Part shown: one piece after another, positions 38,528 to 47,189 of the stretch
How positions within the stretch are numbered: the first letter of the stretch is position 1
Layout of the letters: each line of letters begins with the position of its first letter
From: JASGTU01 sp963821815
GTDB taxonomy: Bacteria > Chloroflexota > Anaerolineae > Caldilineales > Caldilineaceae
Length of the DNA: 64,000 nucleotides
Assembly (NCBI GenBank): GCA_963821815.1
Contig: CAWGFG010000007.1
Coordinates: 36,099-100,098, forward strand
Direction of reading: 5' to 3'
The notes under the pieces: model-generated
Database searches by the model: none
What the model was told of the DNA's origin: nothing
The model's input: the letters and a program-made list of their open reading frames with translations, nothing else
Program-made: the position numbers and the translations under genes

Positions 38528-39583
38528 CTAACTTGATTCATGGAGGTCGGGCGGCAGAAATTCAGGATAATCTACTACCAATGTCTGTTGGGCGATGTAA
38601 CCTAAGGGCGCAGCATATTCAGAATGCATGGAGGTATATCGCTCCCATGCCTCTGCGTCACCTCTGTTCACGGCAACACCTGCCTCTCGCAACATATCGA
38701 GACCAGCGGTAAATCGAGCCTCTGTCAAGACTGCTAATTGATCAGGTTGTTCGTCTGGCCGAAAGCCGATACTGAAGCTTACATCGCGGATTGCGGATAT
38801 ACCGACCGTCAGGCACACGCGCTGCGCTTCGCCTGTCCCATCCTCCATTGTGGCGATATAGAGCGCCGCCGCATCCAGTATGGCATGACTGCAGATCACC
38901 CACGACTGTTTGGAAAAACTGGATGGTGTCATGATTACTTCAGGGGCAAGCACATGACTGACTTTGACCTGTCGAAACCACTCCTCCCAGTCAGCCCAGA
39001 AATCATCGCGTATCCCACTATCCGTTAACTGCTGTAACCACAGCACCACATCGATTCCTGTAGGTGTCGGTCCGACGCGTGCATACAGCCATGCCACACG
39101 CGAATCGCGCGCCTGCATCGTGCTTTGGTAGCCGGGGATGAACGAAAAGAAGAAGATGACGATCATCAGGCCGAAAGCGCCTTCGATTATAGCGATCACC
39201 TGGCCTTGTGGGGTTGTTGGTGTATCAAAACCCAACGTCGACAATGCCGAGCCACTAGAGATTAGGCCGTGAAAGAGCGTGGGCTCAGCGGCGCTCTCCC
39301 AATAGATGACGGCAAAACCAAGGAGAACGATTAGAAACCAGGTGACGATCATGCCGAGGGAAAAGAGCGGCAAGAACCACACGGTCACACTTGCCACATC
39401 GTCGCTCGTTTTGCGATTGTGCGCCAGAAGCTTGACGATGGCGTGTACAAGACGAGTGACGAGGTTAAGCAGCGGGTCGCGACGTCGCTGGCTTAACAGC
39501 GTTGTCCGTGCCATTGACAGCAAGAAACCTATAAGTAAAACTGACGCCAAAACAATGGCGAACACGTGTGCAAACAGTCCCAT
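38528..39583 (-). CDS. Ion-channel-like membrane protein
   Basis: 351 residues. Membrane segments lie at about 5-25, 68-95 and 126-151. Between the last two is a re-entrant-like stretch SSGSALSTLGFDTPTTPQ, which resembles the pore helix and filter (TVGYGD) of two-helix potassium channels, but with LGFD. The remaining 200 residues are soluble with no known regulatory domain. It lies 34 bases downstream of the urea transporter gene, at the end of the urease operon. Potassium, ammonium or general cation flux linked to urea hydrolysis is possible; selectivity cannot be stated. Confidence 0.6.
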   Translation of the reverse strand: MGLFAHVFAIVLASVLLIGFLLSMARTTLLSQRRRDPLLNLVTRLVHAIVKLLAHNRKTSDDVASVTVWFLPLFSLGMIVTWFLIVLLGFAVIYWESAAEPTLFHGLISSGSALSTLGFDTPTTPQGQVIAIIEGAFGLMIVIFFFSFIPGYQSTMQARDSRVAWLYARVGPTPTGIDVVLWLQQLTDSGIRDDFWADWEEWFRQVKVSHVLAPEVIMTPSSFSKQSWVICSHAILDAAALYIATMEDGTGEAQRVCLTVGISAIRDVSFSIGFRPDEQPDQLAVLTEARFTAGLDMLREAGVAVNRGDAEAWERYTSMHSEYAAPLGYIAQQTLVVDYPEFLPPDLHESS

Positions 39584-39617
39584 TATGCAAACTTCTCCCT
39601 ATAAGTTCATCGCAGGC

Positions 39618-40658
39618 TTATGTGCCTTCTGTCGTATTGACACCCTCGCCAACAACAGCATGCGTCGCCAACTTATGGGGCACTGGGGCCAGTTTTTCCT
39701 TCGGTAGCAGGAAAAGCCATGTGACGAAGATGAATGGCGCCGTGAAGGTGGGGATACCAACGGGTGTCAAGGCTATGTCCATCGCTGCTTGTACGAAGAC
39801 CGTGAAAATGATGCCCAGTAGAGTATACAGAAAGACAGGCCATGACGGTTTGTAAAAGGTGCAGCCCAATGCAATTGCTGTCAGAACAGGACTGAACCCA
39901 AAGAGCCCGGCTTGAATGCTTGCTGAGTCTGCGCCGAAGACAACGGCAACAAGTACAGCTACCGCCGCACCAAGCATAGCGAAGAGCGCCGCCCAGATAG
40001 AACTTGCTGCCAGGGCAATTAGAAAAATGATGCCGGTAATGCCGTTGCCGATCAGAAAGACCTGCGCCGGACCTTCCAGGAAACTGTTGATCCAGAACTG
40101 TGTTCCGGTCGGGATTGTTGCAGCAGTTGCTACAATGTCCTGGGGAATTGCGGGCGGTCCCATGGAGGCGATCGGCACACTATTGAAGGCGTAGGCCGCA
40201 AGCACGAGGAACCATGTGACCAGAACGAAGGGGAAGGTTAGCGCCGCCACGCCCCATGTTTTAAACACATTCGCAACTGCCAAGAACGCGACCGTGGAAA
40301 CCGCGGAACCAATCACGATATAGACCCACAAAAGCAAGTCGACGGCTAGGAATGTCGGCAAGGCTGCACCCACCAGAATACCGTTGTAGCCCATCAAACC
40401 ACTGCGCAGTGAAGTATTGTCCACACGGAGCAAATAGGCTGTGGTTGTGGAAACCAGCAAGCCCACTACGGCGCCGATGGCGACGGCAGGCATGTTGGCT
40501 ACATACGCGCCCCACGCGATCCCCACAATGAACAACAGCCCGGTCAATGGGTTGTTTTGGAACATGACCTGGCCAGATCCGCGCAGATTCACGTCTAAGA
40601 ATCGAATCACGACGTTGCTGTCGGCCGTGCTATTCCAGGATTCGGAAATTGATGCCAT
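39618..40658 (-). CDS. Urea transporter (UT family)
   Basis: 346 residues with about ten membrane helices in two similar halves, each with the urea-transporter motif: NPLTGLLFIVGIAWG in the first and GNGITGIIFLIALAAS in the second. LRSGLMGYNGILVGAALPTF and IQAGLFGFSPVLTAIALGC are the matching LxGxNxxLxG-type segments. It would let urea pass the membrane passively to feed the urease encoded on the same strand. It lies 86 bases after ureD. Confidence 0.9.
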   Translation of the reverse strand: MASISESWNSTADSNVVIRFLDVNLRGSGQVMFQNNPLTGLLFIVGIAWGAYVANMPAVAIGAVVGLLVSTTTAYLLRVDNTSLRSGLMGYNGILVGAALPTFLAVDLLLWVYIVIGSAVSTVAFLAVANVFKTWGVAALTFPFVLVTWFLVLAAYAFNSVPIASMGPPAIPQDIVATAATIPTGTQFWINSFLEGPAQVFLIGNGITGIIFLIALAASSIWAALFAMLGAAVAVLVAVVFGADSASIQAGLFGFSPVLTAIALGCTFYKPSWPVFLYTLLGIIFTVFVQAAMDIALTPVGIPTFTAPFIFVTWLFLLPKEKLAPVPHKLATHAVVGEGVNTTEGT

Positions 40659-40743
40659 TATGATGTTCCTTTACGAGTAAGTGAATCCATGATCCCACAG
40701 TTGTGGCTGGCAATCTCGCTCGTTTTCGTCATGCACAATCAAT

Positions 40744-41664
40744 TTAACTCCACAAGAATTTCGGCATGATGGGCGCGCCCATTACGGTTTGACGCACGAT
40801 CGACCAAAACTCCCTGATCTTCGCTTGCACAGGCTGTGATTCACGCCCCAAAACCTTGTAGATCAGACCCGCATCATTAGGGAGGCGGCTGGCGCCCGCG
40901 GCCACACCAGCTTCCCTATCATAGCTGGCAGGCATCTGCGCAAAGATCGTATCGGCGTGCGCCTTGGGTGTGAGCAGCAGTACATTGCCGAAAACATCGA
41001 AGTCCATCATTTGGCCTACCTGCCGCAGACTCTGCCGCTCTGGCTCTATTACATATTTTTCAGTTAGCAATTCCTTACCGTCGGGTCGTTCGACCTGCAC
41101 CGTTGACGAAAATATGTCGAATTCGAATAACTCACCTAACTTATGATATTTACGACCTGGCATTAGCGTCTCGGCGTAGATCAGGGTGGCATTGGCTGCG
41201 ATCGTCACGCGTGTATGCGTTAAGAAGCGCGAGTGAGCATGCGGAAACATCGGATACGGCAAGTATTCAAGGTATGCATTGTCGCCTATGATGAGTTCCT
41301 GAGTTTGCGCGGCATAATTGGCGTCCATGGAGTGTATCTGTGTGCCGGCCTGGGTTGTCAGGTGCGCCTGCGTATCTGGCGCCATGTTCACAACCGTGTG
41401 AAATCGGTCACCTTGCAGGATTCCGCCTGTCGTGGTGATGAGAAATACACACGGCAGCGTGGGCATTGCTTCATCCCAGTAGAGCGCCTTGTGCACGAAA
41501 AGCGGTGCCCGTCGTTCGAGATCGATCAAGGCTGTTGTTTCGCCTCGACGCTCAAAGCCAAGCCGTAGAAAGCCGTTCTTGCCTACCACGGCGCTAGCCA
41601 TCTGTTTGGGTTCATCCTGATAAGGCGCTAGCTCTCTTACTTGGGCCCATTTTGTTGCAATCAT
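40744..41664 (-). CDS. ureD: Urease accessory protein UreD (UreH)
   Basis: 306 residues with the UreD pattern: GVLQGDRFHTVVNMAPDTQA near residue 80, HLTTQAGTQIHSM and ALIYAETLMPGRKYH. It is the scaffold that binds apo-urease and recruits UreF and UreG for nickel insertion. It lies two bases after ureG, the last accessory gene in the operon order ureE-F-G-D. Confidence 0.92.
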   Translation of the reverse strand: MIATKWAQVRELAPYQDEPKQMASAVVGKNGFLRLGFERRGETTALIDLERRAPLFVHKALYWDEAMPTLPCVFLITTTGGILQGDRFHTVVNMAPDTQAHLTTQAGTQIHSMDANYAAQTQELIIGDNAYLEYLPYPMFPHAHSRFLTHTRVTIAANATLIYAETLMPGRKYHKLGELFEFDIFSSTVQVERPDGKELLTEKYVIEPERQSLRQVGQMMDFDVFGNVLLLTPKAHADTIFAQMPASYDREAGVAAGASRLPNDAGLIYKVLGRESQPVQAKIREFWSIVRQTVMGAPIMPKFLWS

Positions 41665-41666
41665 GC

Positions 41667-42299
41667 TTACTCTCGCTGCAAATCCAGATCGAACAGAATA
41701 TCTTTCTTGATCCTATCTACCAAGTCGGCGATTCCTTCTCCGGTCTTACAATTCGTGAAGAGATAGGGTTTGCCGTTTCGCATGAGACGCGAATCCCGGT
41801 CCATTACATCCAGGCTTGCGCCCACATACGGTGCAAGATCAGTCTTGTTTATGATGAGTATGTCTGACTGGGAGATGCCAGGGCCATTCTTGCGCGGAAT
41901 CTTGTCGCCTGCCGCGACATCAATAACATAAATAAAGAAATCCACCAGTGCCGGGCTGAAGGTCAACGTCAAGTTGTCGCCGCCGCTTTCTATTAGAACG
42001 ACATTTGTGTCGGGAAACTGTTCCTCCATGTCCTCGACTGCCGCCAGGTTCATGCTTGGGTCCTCGCGCACAGCCGTGTGGGGACAGGCGCCGGTCTCGA
42101 CGCCAATGATGCGCTCCTCGATCAGCACACCTTTCAAGGTCCTCTGCACATGTTTCGCGTCTTCGGTCGTAACCACATCATTAGTGATGATCAGTACCTT
42201 GATGCCCATTTCGACCAGTATAGGCGTGATTGCTTCAATTATCGCAGTCTTGCCAGAACCCACCGGTCCGCCTATGCCAATTCTTGTTATACTCTTCAT
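41667..42299 (-). CDS. ureG: Urease accessory GTPase UreG
   Basis: 210 residues of the SIMIBI GTPase class. P-loop GGPVGSGKTAIIEA, nickel-binding motif GACPHTAVREDPSMNL (Cys-Pro-His), LIESGGDNLTLTFSPALVDF and guanine-specific NKTDLAP are all present. It couples GTP hydrolysis to delivery of nickel to the urease active site. 15 bases separate it from ureF. Confidence 0.97.
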   Translation of the reverse strand: MKSITRIGIGGPVGSGKTAIIEAITPILVEMGIKVLIITNDVVTTEDAKHVQRTLKGVLIEERIIGVETGACPHTAVREDPSMNLAAVEDMEEQFPDTNVVLIESGGDNLTLTFSPALVDFFIYVIDVAAGDKIPRKNGPGISQSDILIINKTDLAPYVGASLDVMDRDSRLMRNGKPYLFTNCKTGEGIADLVDRIKKDILFDLDLQRE

Positions 42300-42314
42300 T
42301 AATATGCTCCGATT

Positions 42315-43001
42315 TCAATTCATAAACATGCGCACGTGCGCCTTGACATGTACAGCGGCTAAAACATCCAGCTCCGGTGCATAGGCCGCCATCTCATCTA
42401 GGCTTGCTCCACATACCCGTTCATAATCGCTGAACGCATGCGAGTTGACGCCAAAGAGAATTCTTTGCGTATCCAGGTGATCCACCCTTAACAGGCGCAG
42501 TGCGGCTCCAAGCGCCATTGATGCAACCCCATATTGATGTACGGCAAACGCCTCAGCTTCATGCAAGCCAAGTTCTGCAAAAAGAATACCCTGTCCGATT
42601 GGGTAGGTGCCTGGTGTGGCACCGTCGTTGATTTCAGCTAGCCATTGGGTCAACAATGGCGATCGGAAGATATGGATACCCATCTCAGCGAGTTTCTTGC
42701 CCATACGTGTTGTCATCGTGCGTACTTCCTCATTGAGCTTGCGGCGCAGAAGAGCGGCATCAACATATAAAATCCGCTCAACATCATTGGTACAGGCGGC
42801 ACGATACGCCTCGAGTAGGGCTATGCCGTCTATTCCTGCCGTCTGCTGCGTGAGAGTGAGCACGAAATCATAAAGACTCTTCGGATCAGAGACTAGCCCC
42901 ACTTGAATGGCCGACTCAAGACCGACACTGAACGAAAATGCGCCAACCGGTAACATTGAGTCACCAAACTGCAATACGCGCATGACCTCAGTGATGTTCA
43001 T
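42315..43001 (-). CDS. ureF: Urease accessory protein UreF
   Basis: 228 residues from ATG 43001, preceded by AGGAAAG; the start overlaps the 3' end of ureE by 14 bases. All-helical protein with the family openings LQFGDSMLPVGAFSFSVGLE and LEAYRAACTNDVERILYVDA. It bridges UreD and UreG in the nickel-insertion complex. Confidence 0.92.
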   Translation of the reverse strand: MNITEVMRVLQFGDSMLPVGAFSFSVGLESAIQVGLVSDPKSLYDFVLTLTQQTAGIDGIALLEAYRAACTNDVERILYVDAALLRRKLNEEVRTMTTRMGKKLAEMGIHIFRSPLLTQWLAEINDGATPGTYPIGQGILFAELGLHEAEAFAVHQYGVASMALGAALRLLRVDHLDTQRILFGVNSHAFSDYERVCGASLDEMAAYAPELDVLAAVHVKAHVRMFMN

Positions 43002-43575
43002 GGTCGCTTTCCTGGCCGTATTGATGCGAATGCGAGTGGACCGGACCTTCAGCGCCGCCAAAGAGAAGCCGTGATTCGTGTGGCGCAAGGTATGGAATGA
43101 CCTCGGAGCCAGGTACGAATTCAAAGGTAACACCCTCAAACGCATGCGTTTTCATCACCGAAGATATGACTTTTCTATCCACAGCCAGGGGAACATACAC
43201 TTGGGATCCCTTGACAACAGCTGGCCAGTGTTGGTTGCCGATGGCATGGCCTAGCTCCACGGCTGTTTGCAGAAGCGTTTCAGGCGCCTGTACTAACAAC
43301 TGTTTTAGCTCGATGACGAGTACATCTTTGAGATTAATATTCGCAACAACAGCAGCTTTCTCCGTCTCATCCCAGAGTAGGATATCGCCATCTCGCAAGT
43401 ATTTGCCTCGATCAAGCGAGACGGCCAGTTCCACACCGCCATCCGTTAGCTTACGAAAGCGGTTTTTTTGCGCTTCCCACTGGTCCATCGTCACGGTATC
43501 GATCTGTGCGCCGACGAGACGAGTCTGCCAGACGGCGTCATGTACATTTCCCTGAATGGATTCGATAATTACCAC
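42988..43575 (-). CDS. ureE: Urease nickel metallochaperone UreE
   Basis: 195 residues. The N-terminal domain is followed by the nickel-binding C-terminal domain with LGHAIGNQHWPAVVKGSQVY (conserved His). The His-rich tail is HSHSHQYGQESDHEHH, a nickel store seen in many UreE proteins. It supplies Ni to UreG. The gene overlaps ureF and follows crcB after 62 bases. Confidence 0.95.
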   Translation of the reverse strand: MVIIESIQGNVHDAVWQTRLVGAQIDTVTMDQWEAQKNRFRKLTDGGVELAVSLDRGKYLRDGDILLWDETEKAAVVANINLKDVLVIELKQLLVQAPETLLQTAVELGHAIGNQHWPAVVKGSQVYVPLAVDRKVISSVMKTHAFEGVTFEFVPGSEVIPYLAPHESRLLFGGAEGPVHSHSHQYGQESDHEHH

Positions 43576-43637
43576 AGACTATTCCTTCCTTATCGTTGAT
43601 CTTCCTTATCGGTGAACTTTATGATCAACCCTCTTTG

Positions 43638-44051
43638 TTATTGTTGAGCGTATTTTGCCGACAGCCGTTTCCCCATCAGACTCTGCCCTATCCACAAGCC
43701 CAATTGCGCCAGAAGAAAACCTAATATCATCGACGCTCCAATGAATAACAATCCTCTCAACCTCTGGGCCGGATCCACAAGCATGTTGTCCGCTCCCCAC
43801 ACAAAAGAGCTGAACGTGGATAGCCCGCCCATGATTCCGGTAGAGATGAGCAGTTTTCCTGCCGGCCCAATGACGCCGCCTTTGACGGCCAAACTGGCAG
43901 CCAGGCCAATCAGAAAGGCGGCGGTCATGTTGGCGACGAAGATAGCTGCATAAGAACCGTTTGGCAGATCGGGCACGACCGTCATCAGCGTCTCACGGCC
44001 CACTGCGCCTATGCCGCCGCCCAGCATCACAAAGATCATGTTTTTCAGCAT
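43638..44051 (-). CDS. crcB: Fluoride exporter subunit CrcB/Fluc (copy 1)
   Basis: 137 residues with four membrane helices. Family features are GGGIGAVGRETLM near the N-terminus, FVANMTAAFLIGLAAS with the conserved Asn, and GIMGGLSTFSSFVWGAD with the Phe-box/Thr-Ser track. Fluc channels work as antiparallel dimers; some are homodimers and some are pairs from adjacent genes. Two unequal genes in tandem suggest a heterodimer here. It lies inside the urease operon between ureC and ureE. Confidence 0.93.
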   Translation of the reverse strand: MLKNMIFVMLGGGIGAVGRETLMTVVPDLPNGSYAAIFVANMTAAFLIGLAASLAVKGGVIGPAGKLLISTGIMGGLSTFSSFVWGADNMLVDPAQRLRGLLFIGASMILGFLLAQLGLWIGQSLMGKRLSAKYAQQ

Positions 44052-44082
44052 CAGCCTGCCTCTTCATCGCTGTCCAAACTTG

Positions 44083-44475
44083 CTATCCAAATAGATTGGC
44101 GACCCACCAACCAAATGCAGCCGCCACAAGTCCAGCCGCCACCGAGCCTGCCCAGTACAGGAAAGCGATGCCGCGCTCTTTCTTGTTGTAAGCCGTCACG
44201 CTGTCCAGTTCATAACTGCTAAACGTCGTGTATCCGCCGAGGAAGCCAGTCAAAACCAGCGCTGTGAAAAAACCTCCGTAACGGTCTTGCCAATCTACGT
44301 TCAAGAGCGTCGACAGCCAGCCCATCAGGAACGCACCGGTGGTGTTGATCAGAAAAGTGCCGAGCGGGAACTTGCCAGCGTAACGTTCGCCGACTGCAAC
44401 GCCGATCTGCCAGCGCCCCAGCGTACCAAGCGCGCCGCCGAGAAATACCCATGTAATTGTCGCGATATCGGTCAT
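44083..44475 (-). CDS. crcB: Fluoride exporter subunit CrcB/Fluc (copy 2)
   Basis: 130 residues with four membrane helices. FLGGALGTLGRWQIGVAVG, FLINTTGAFLMGWLSTLL and GFLGGYTTFSSYELDSV are the family signatures. It lies 31 bases before copy 1 and is separated from ureC by 216 bases with two strong hairpins. Fluoride is a known inhibitor of the di-nickel urease site, so export from within a urease operon could protect the enzyme; this link is my inference. Confidence 0.93.
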   Translation of the reverse strand: MTDIATITWVFLGGALGTLGRWQIGVAVGERYAGKFPLGTFLINTTGAFLMGWLSTLLNVDWQDRYGGFFTALVLTGFLGGYTTFSSYELDSVTAYNKKERGIAFLYWAGSVAAGLVAAAFGWWVANLFG

Positions 44476-44520
44476 AGTCTGCGCCGCTTCGCTTGCCGCA
44501 CGTGAAAATCAATGCGCCTA

Positions 44521-44553
44521 ATCGCCGCCGCCAGTGGAGAAAGCGGCGGCGAT
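44521..44553 (-). terminator. GC-rich hairpin upstream of crcB copy 2
   Basis: Perfect 11-bp stem ATCGCCGCCGC/GCGGCGGCGAT with an 11-base loop, 45 bases before the crcB start. No U-run. I looked for the fluoride-riboswitch consensus (GGCGAUG with its downstream pseudoknot partner) and did not find a convincing match. Confidence 0.45.
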
Positions 44554-44599
44554 AACGGAATTGGTTGCTGGGATCGGCAGCGTGTCTTATTCTTGATTA

Positions 44600-44632
44600 A
44601 CCTTTCTGGAAGCTCGCCGCTTCCAGAAAGGT
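44600..44632 (-). terminator. Strong hairpin downstream of ureC
   Basis: Perfect 14-bp stem ACCTTTCTGGAAGC/GCTTCCAGAAAGGT with a 5-base loop, 60 bases after the ureC stop. No U-run follows in the reading direction, so it may act as a stability element or a partial terminator that makes ureABC more abundant than the accessory genes. Confidence 0.55.
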
Positions 44633-44691
44633 GGCCGCGAACAGCTTAAGTAGAATTTTGGCAAGCTACCGATCTCAGATAGAAGTGACTT

Positions 44692-46410
44692 CTAGCTGAA
44701 GAAGTACATCTGATTCAGCGCAACCGTCTCAGCTGGCTCAACAGTTGCATGCACGCCATCCGCTTTGACAGCGAAAGTCTCGGGATCTACCTCGATTCTG
44801 GGCGTGTTGCCGTTGCGCACCATATCCCGTTTGGTAATTGTGCGCGTACCCACCACTGGCATCACTCGCCGCTTGAGACCCAGTTTTTCGCCTATGCCTG
44901 CGTCGTGCGCAGCGCTGGATACGAACGTGACGCAGCTTTCGGGCATGGCTGCACCAAACGCGCCAAACATCGGGCGGTAGATCACAGGTTGCGGAGTTGG
45001 CAAGGAAGCGTTCGGGTCGCCCATGATAGCCCAGTTGATGAAGCCTCCCTTGATGACCAATTTCGGCTTAGCACCGAAGAAGGCAGGTTCCCACAACACA
45101 AGGTCTGCCATCTTGCCTGGAGTAATCGATCCAAGTACGTGTGAGATACCCTGTGCAATCGCCGGGTTGATAGTGACTTTGGCCACGTATCGCAGAACGC
45201 GGAAGTTGTCATTGTTGGCATCATCTTCTGGCAGTTTGCCGCGGCCTTTCTTCATGGCGTCAGCGGTTTGGAGGGCACGCAGCCAGTTCTCGCCGACGCG
45301 GCCCATGGCCTGCGAATCGCTAGAGAACATGGAAATAACGCCCATGTCGTGCAGGACGTTCTCAGCGGCGATGGTTTCGGCGCGCACGCGGCTGCTGGCG
45401 AAGGCCACATCCGATGGAATGCTCGGGTTCAAGTTGTGGCAGACCATGATCATATCGAACAACTCTGCCTGCGAGTTAATGCCGTATGGCAAAGTCGGGT
45501 TGGTCGAACTAGGAAGCACATTCTGCTCGCCCACGACCTTGAGAATGTCCGGGGCGTGTCCGCCGCCTGCGCCTTCGCTATGGAATGTGTGGATGGTACG
45601 ACCTTCGAAAGCGGCGATGGTGTCTTCTACGTAACCACCTTCGTTTAGCGTATCTGTGTGGATACTTACTTGTACATCGTAATCATCTGCAACCGACAGA
45701 GCAGAGCGAATCACAGCCGGCGTCGTGCCCCAGTCCTCATGGCATTTCAACCCGGCAGCTCCAGCCACCAGTTGCTCAACCAAGGCCGGCGCAGCCGCAG
45801 AGTTGCCCTTGCCGAGAAAGCCAAAATTGATGGGCAGCCCTTCGACGGATTTCAGCATCCTCTGAATATTCCAAGGCCCAGCAGTAACCGTTGTGCCGTT
45901 TGTTCCGTCTGTTGGTCCGATGCCGCCGCCCCAGAAGGTGGTCACGCCATTGGACAGAGCTGCATAGACTTGCTGCGGTGAGATGTAGTGCACATGCGCA
46001 TCCATGCCGGCGGGTGTGAGGATCATCTGCTCGCCGGTGATGGCGTCGGTCGCTGGTCCCACGGTAAGCCCTGGCGTGACCCCGTCCATAGTACTGGGGT
46101 TGCCGGCCTTGCCGATGTCCACGATCTTACCATCCTTGACGCCGACATCGGCCTTCACTACGCCCAGTATCGGATCGACAATGGTAACATTGGTGATCAC
46201 GAGATCGAGGGCGCCGCCCTCACTCGTAAGCTGATTGTCCATGCCCATGCCATCGCGCAGAGTCTTGCCGCCGCCGTATATTGCCTCATCGCCGTAGACA
46301 CGCAGATCTTTTTCGATCTCAATATACAGATCCGTGTCTCCCAGGCGGATTTTGTCGCCAACGGTCGGCCCGAAAAGATTTGAATATTCTTGCCGTGAAA
46401 CAGTTGTCAT
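44692..46410 (-). CDS. ureC: Urease alpha subunit UreC
   Basis: 572 residues, the standard length. The di-nickel site is visible: His-x-His in DAHVHYISPQ, the carbamylated Lys in GLKCHEDWG, His in QVSIHTDTLNE and HTFHSEGAGGGHAPD, and the metal Asp in the FSSDSQAMGRVGE region. The mobile flap reads MVCHNLNPSIPSDVAFASSR: the catalytic His next to the flap Cys is kept, while the following residue is Asn instead of the usual His. It hydrolyses urea to ammonia and carbamate. The start overlaps the ureB stop by four bases. Confidence 0.97.
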   Translation of the reverse strand: MTTVSRQEYSNLFGPTVGDKIRLGDTDLYIEIEKDLRVYGDEAIYGGGKTLRDGMGMDNQLTSEGGALDLVITNVTIVDPILGVVKADVGVKDGKIVDIGKAGNPSTMDGVTPGLTVGPATDAITGEQMILTPAGMDAHVHYISPQQVYAALSNGVTTFWGGGIGPTDGTNGTTVTAGPWNIQRMLKSVEGLPINFGFLGKGNSAAAPALVEQLVAGAAGLKCHEDWGTTPAVIRSALSVADDYDVQVSIHTDTLNEGGYVEDTIAAFEGRTIHTFHSEGAGGGHAPDILKVVGEQNVLPSSTNPTLPYGINSQAELFDMIMVCHNLNPSIPSDVAFASSRVRAETIAAENVLHDMGVISMFSSDSQAMGRVGENWLRALQTADAMKKGRGKLPEDDANNDNFRVLRYVAKVTINPAIAQGISHVLGSITPGKMADLVLWEPAFFGAKPKLVIKGGFINWAIMGDPNASLPTPQPVIYRPMFGAFGAAMPESCVTFVSSAAHDAGIGEKLGLKRRVMPVVGTRTITKRDMVRNGNTPRIEVDPETFAVKADGVHATVEPAETVALNQMYFFS

Positions 46411-46826
46411 GATAGATCTCCTGTTTTGCTAGAGGAGGTCGACTTAAAGCCAAACTCAGCGGCTCGGCGCACGGCTTCTGCTTTGCCAGGCTGGTAGCCT
46501 GGTTTGGGACCGGAGCCAGTCCAATTGTTTACCAACCCATTGAAACCGTACAGACGCTGTTTGCCCCCAAAAGCGACAAGCGTTACCTCTTTTTCATCGC
46601 CGGGTTCAAAACGTATGGCAGTCGAAGCGGAAATATCAAGCCGCATGCCATATGTTGCAGTGCGATCAAATTCCAATGCGCGATTTACCTCGAAGAAATG
46701 GAAGTGTGAGCCGACCTGAATTGGTCGGTCGCCGGTATTGCGCACTTGGAGCGTGACACGCTCGCGCCCCACGTTGATTTCGATCGGTGTATCAGCCAGC
46801 ACATAACCACCTACGGGTGTTGTCAT
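46407..46826 (-). CDS. ureB: Urease beta subunit UreB
   Basis: 139 residues, slightly longer than the usual 100-110 because of a C-terminal extension (KSTSSSKTGDLS). The family core VGSHFHFFEVNRALEFDR, GMRLDISASTAIRFEPGDEK and GFNGLVNNW is complete. It is a structural subunit of the (alpha-beta-gamma)3 urease. Confidence 0.95.
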   Translation of the reverse strand: MTTPVGGYVLADTPIEINVGRERVTLQVRNTGDRPIQVGSHFHFFEVNRALEFDRTATYGMRLDISASTAIRFEPGDEKEVTLVAFGGKQRLYGFNGLVNNWTGSGPKPGYQPGKAEAVRRAAEFGFKSTSSSKTGDLS

Positions 46827-46886
46827 TTCTCGGTTCTCCTTACTGTACGCCGGCTATACAATCTTCCGGCTCAATAGCCACTTTGC

Positions 46887-47189
46887 CTATTGGATCGGCG
46901 AATGAACGGTAATCAAACGACTGCCGTCGGTAAAAACTGCTTCCACCTGTACAAGCTTGATAATGTCGGCAACGCCGTCCATCACGTCGTCCTTCGTGAG
47001 CGCCTTGCGGCTGTCCGCCATCACTTCTTCTACTGTCTTGCCCGCGCGTGCACCGTCCAGCGCTGCTGCCGAAATAAACGCAATCGCCTCGGGGTGATTC
47101 AGCTTAATGCCCGCTGCTTTGCGCCGCTCCGCCACCATCGCCATCATGTAAATCGTCAACTTGTCCGACTCTCGTGGTGTGAGATGCAT
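46887..47189 (-). CDS. ureA: Urease gamma subunit UreA
   Basis: Exactly 100 residues from ATG 47189 behind GGAGGAGACAA. MHLTPRESDKLTIYMMAMVA, then KLNHPEAIAFISAAALDGAR and GVADIIKLVQVEAVFTDGSR are diagnostic. It is the first gene of the operon, 60 bases before ureB. An upstream in-frame extension to 47471 is rejected because the family starts at MHLTPRE. Confidence 0.97.
   Translation of the reverse strand: MHLTPRESDKLTIYMMAMVAERRKAAGIKLNHPEAIAFISAAALDGARAGKTVEEVMADSRKALTKDDVMDGVADIIKLVQVEAVFTDGSRLITVHSPIQ

Noticed and set aside
44476..44691. Fluoride riboswitch before crcB
   Set aside because: No convincing GGCGAUG core with the pairing pseudoknot segment; the two hairpins do not match the crcB motif layout.
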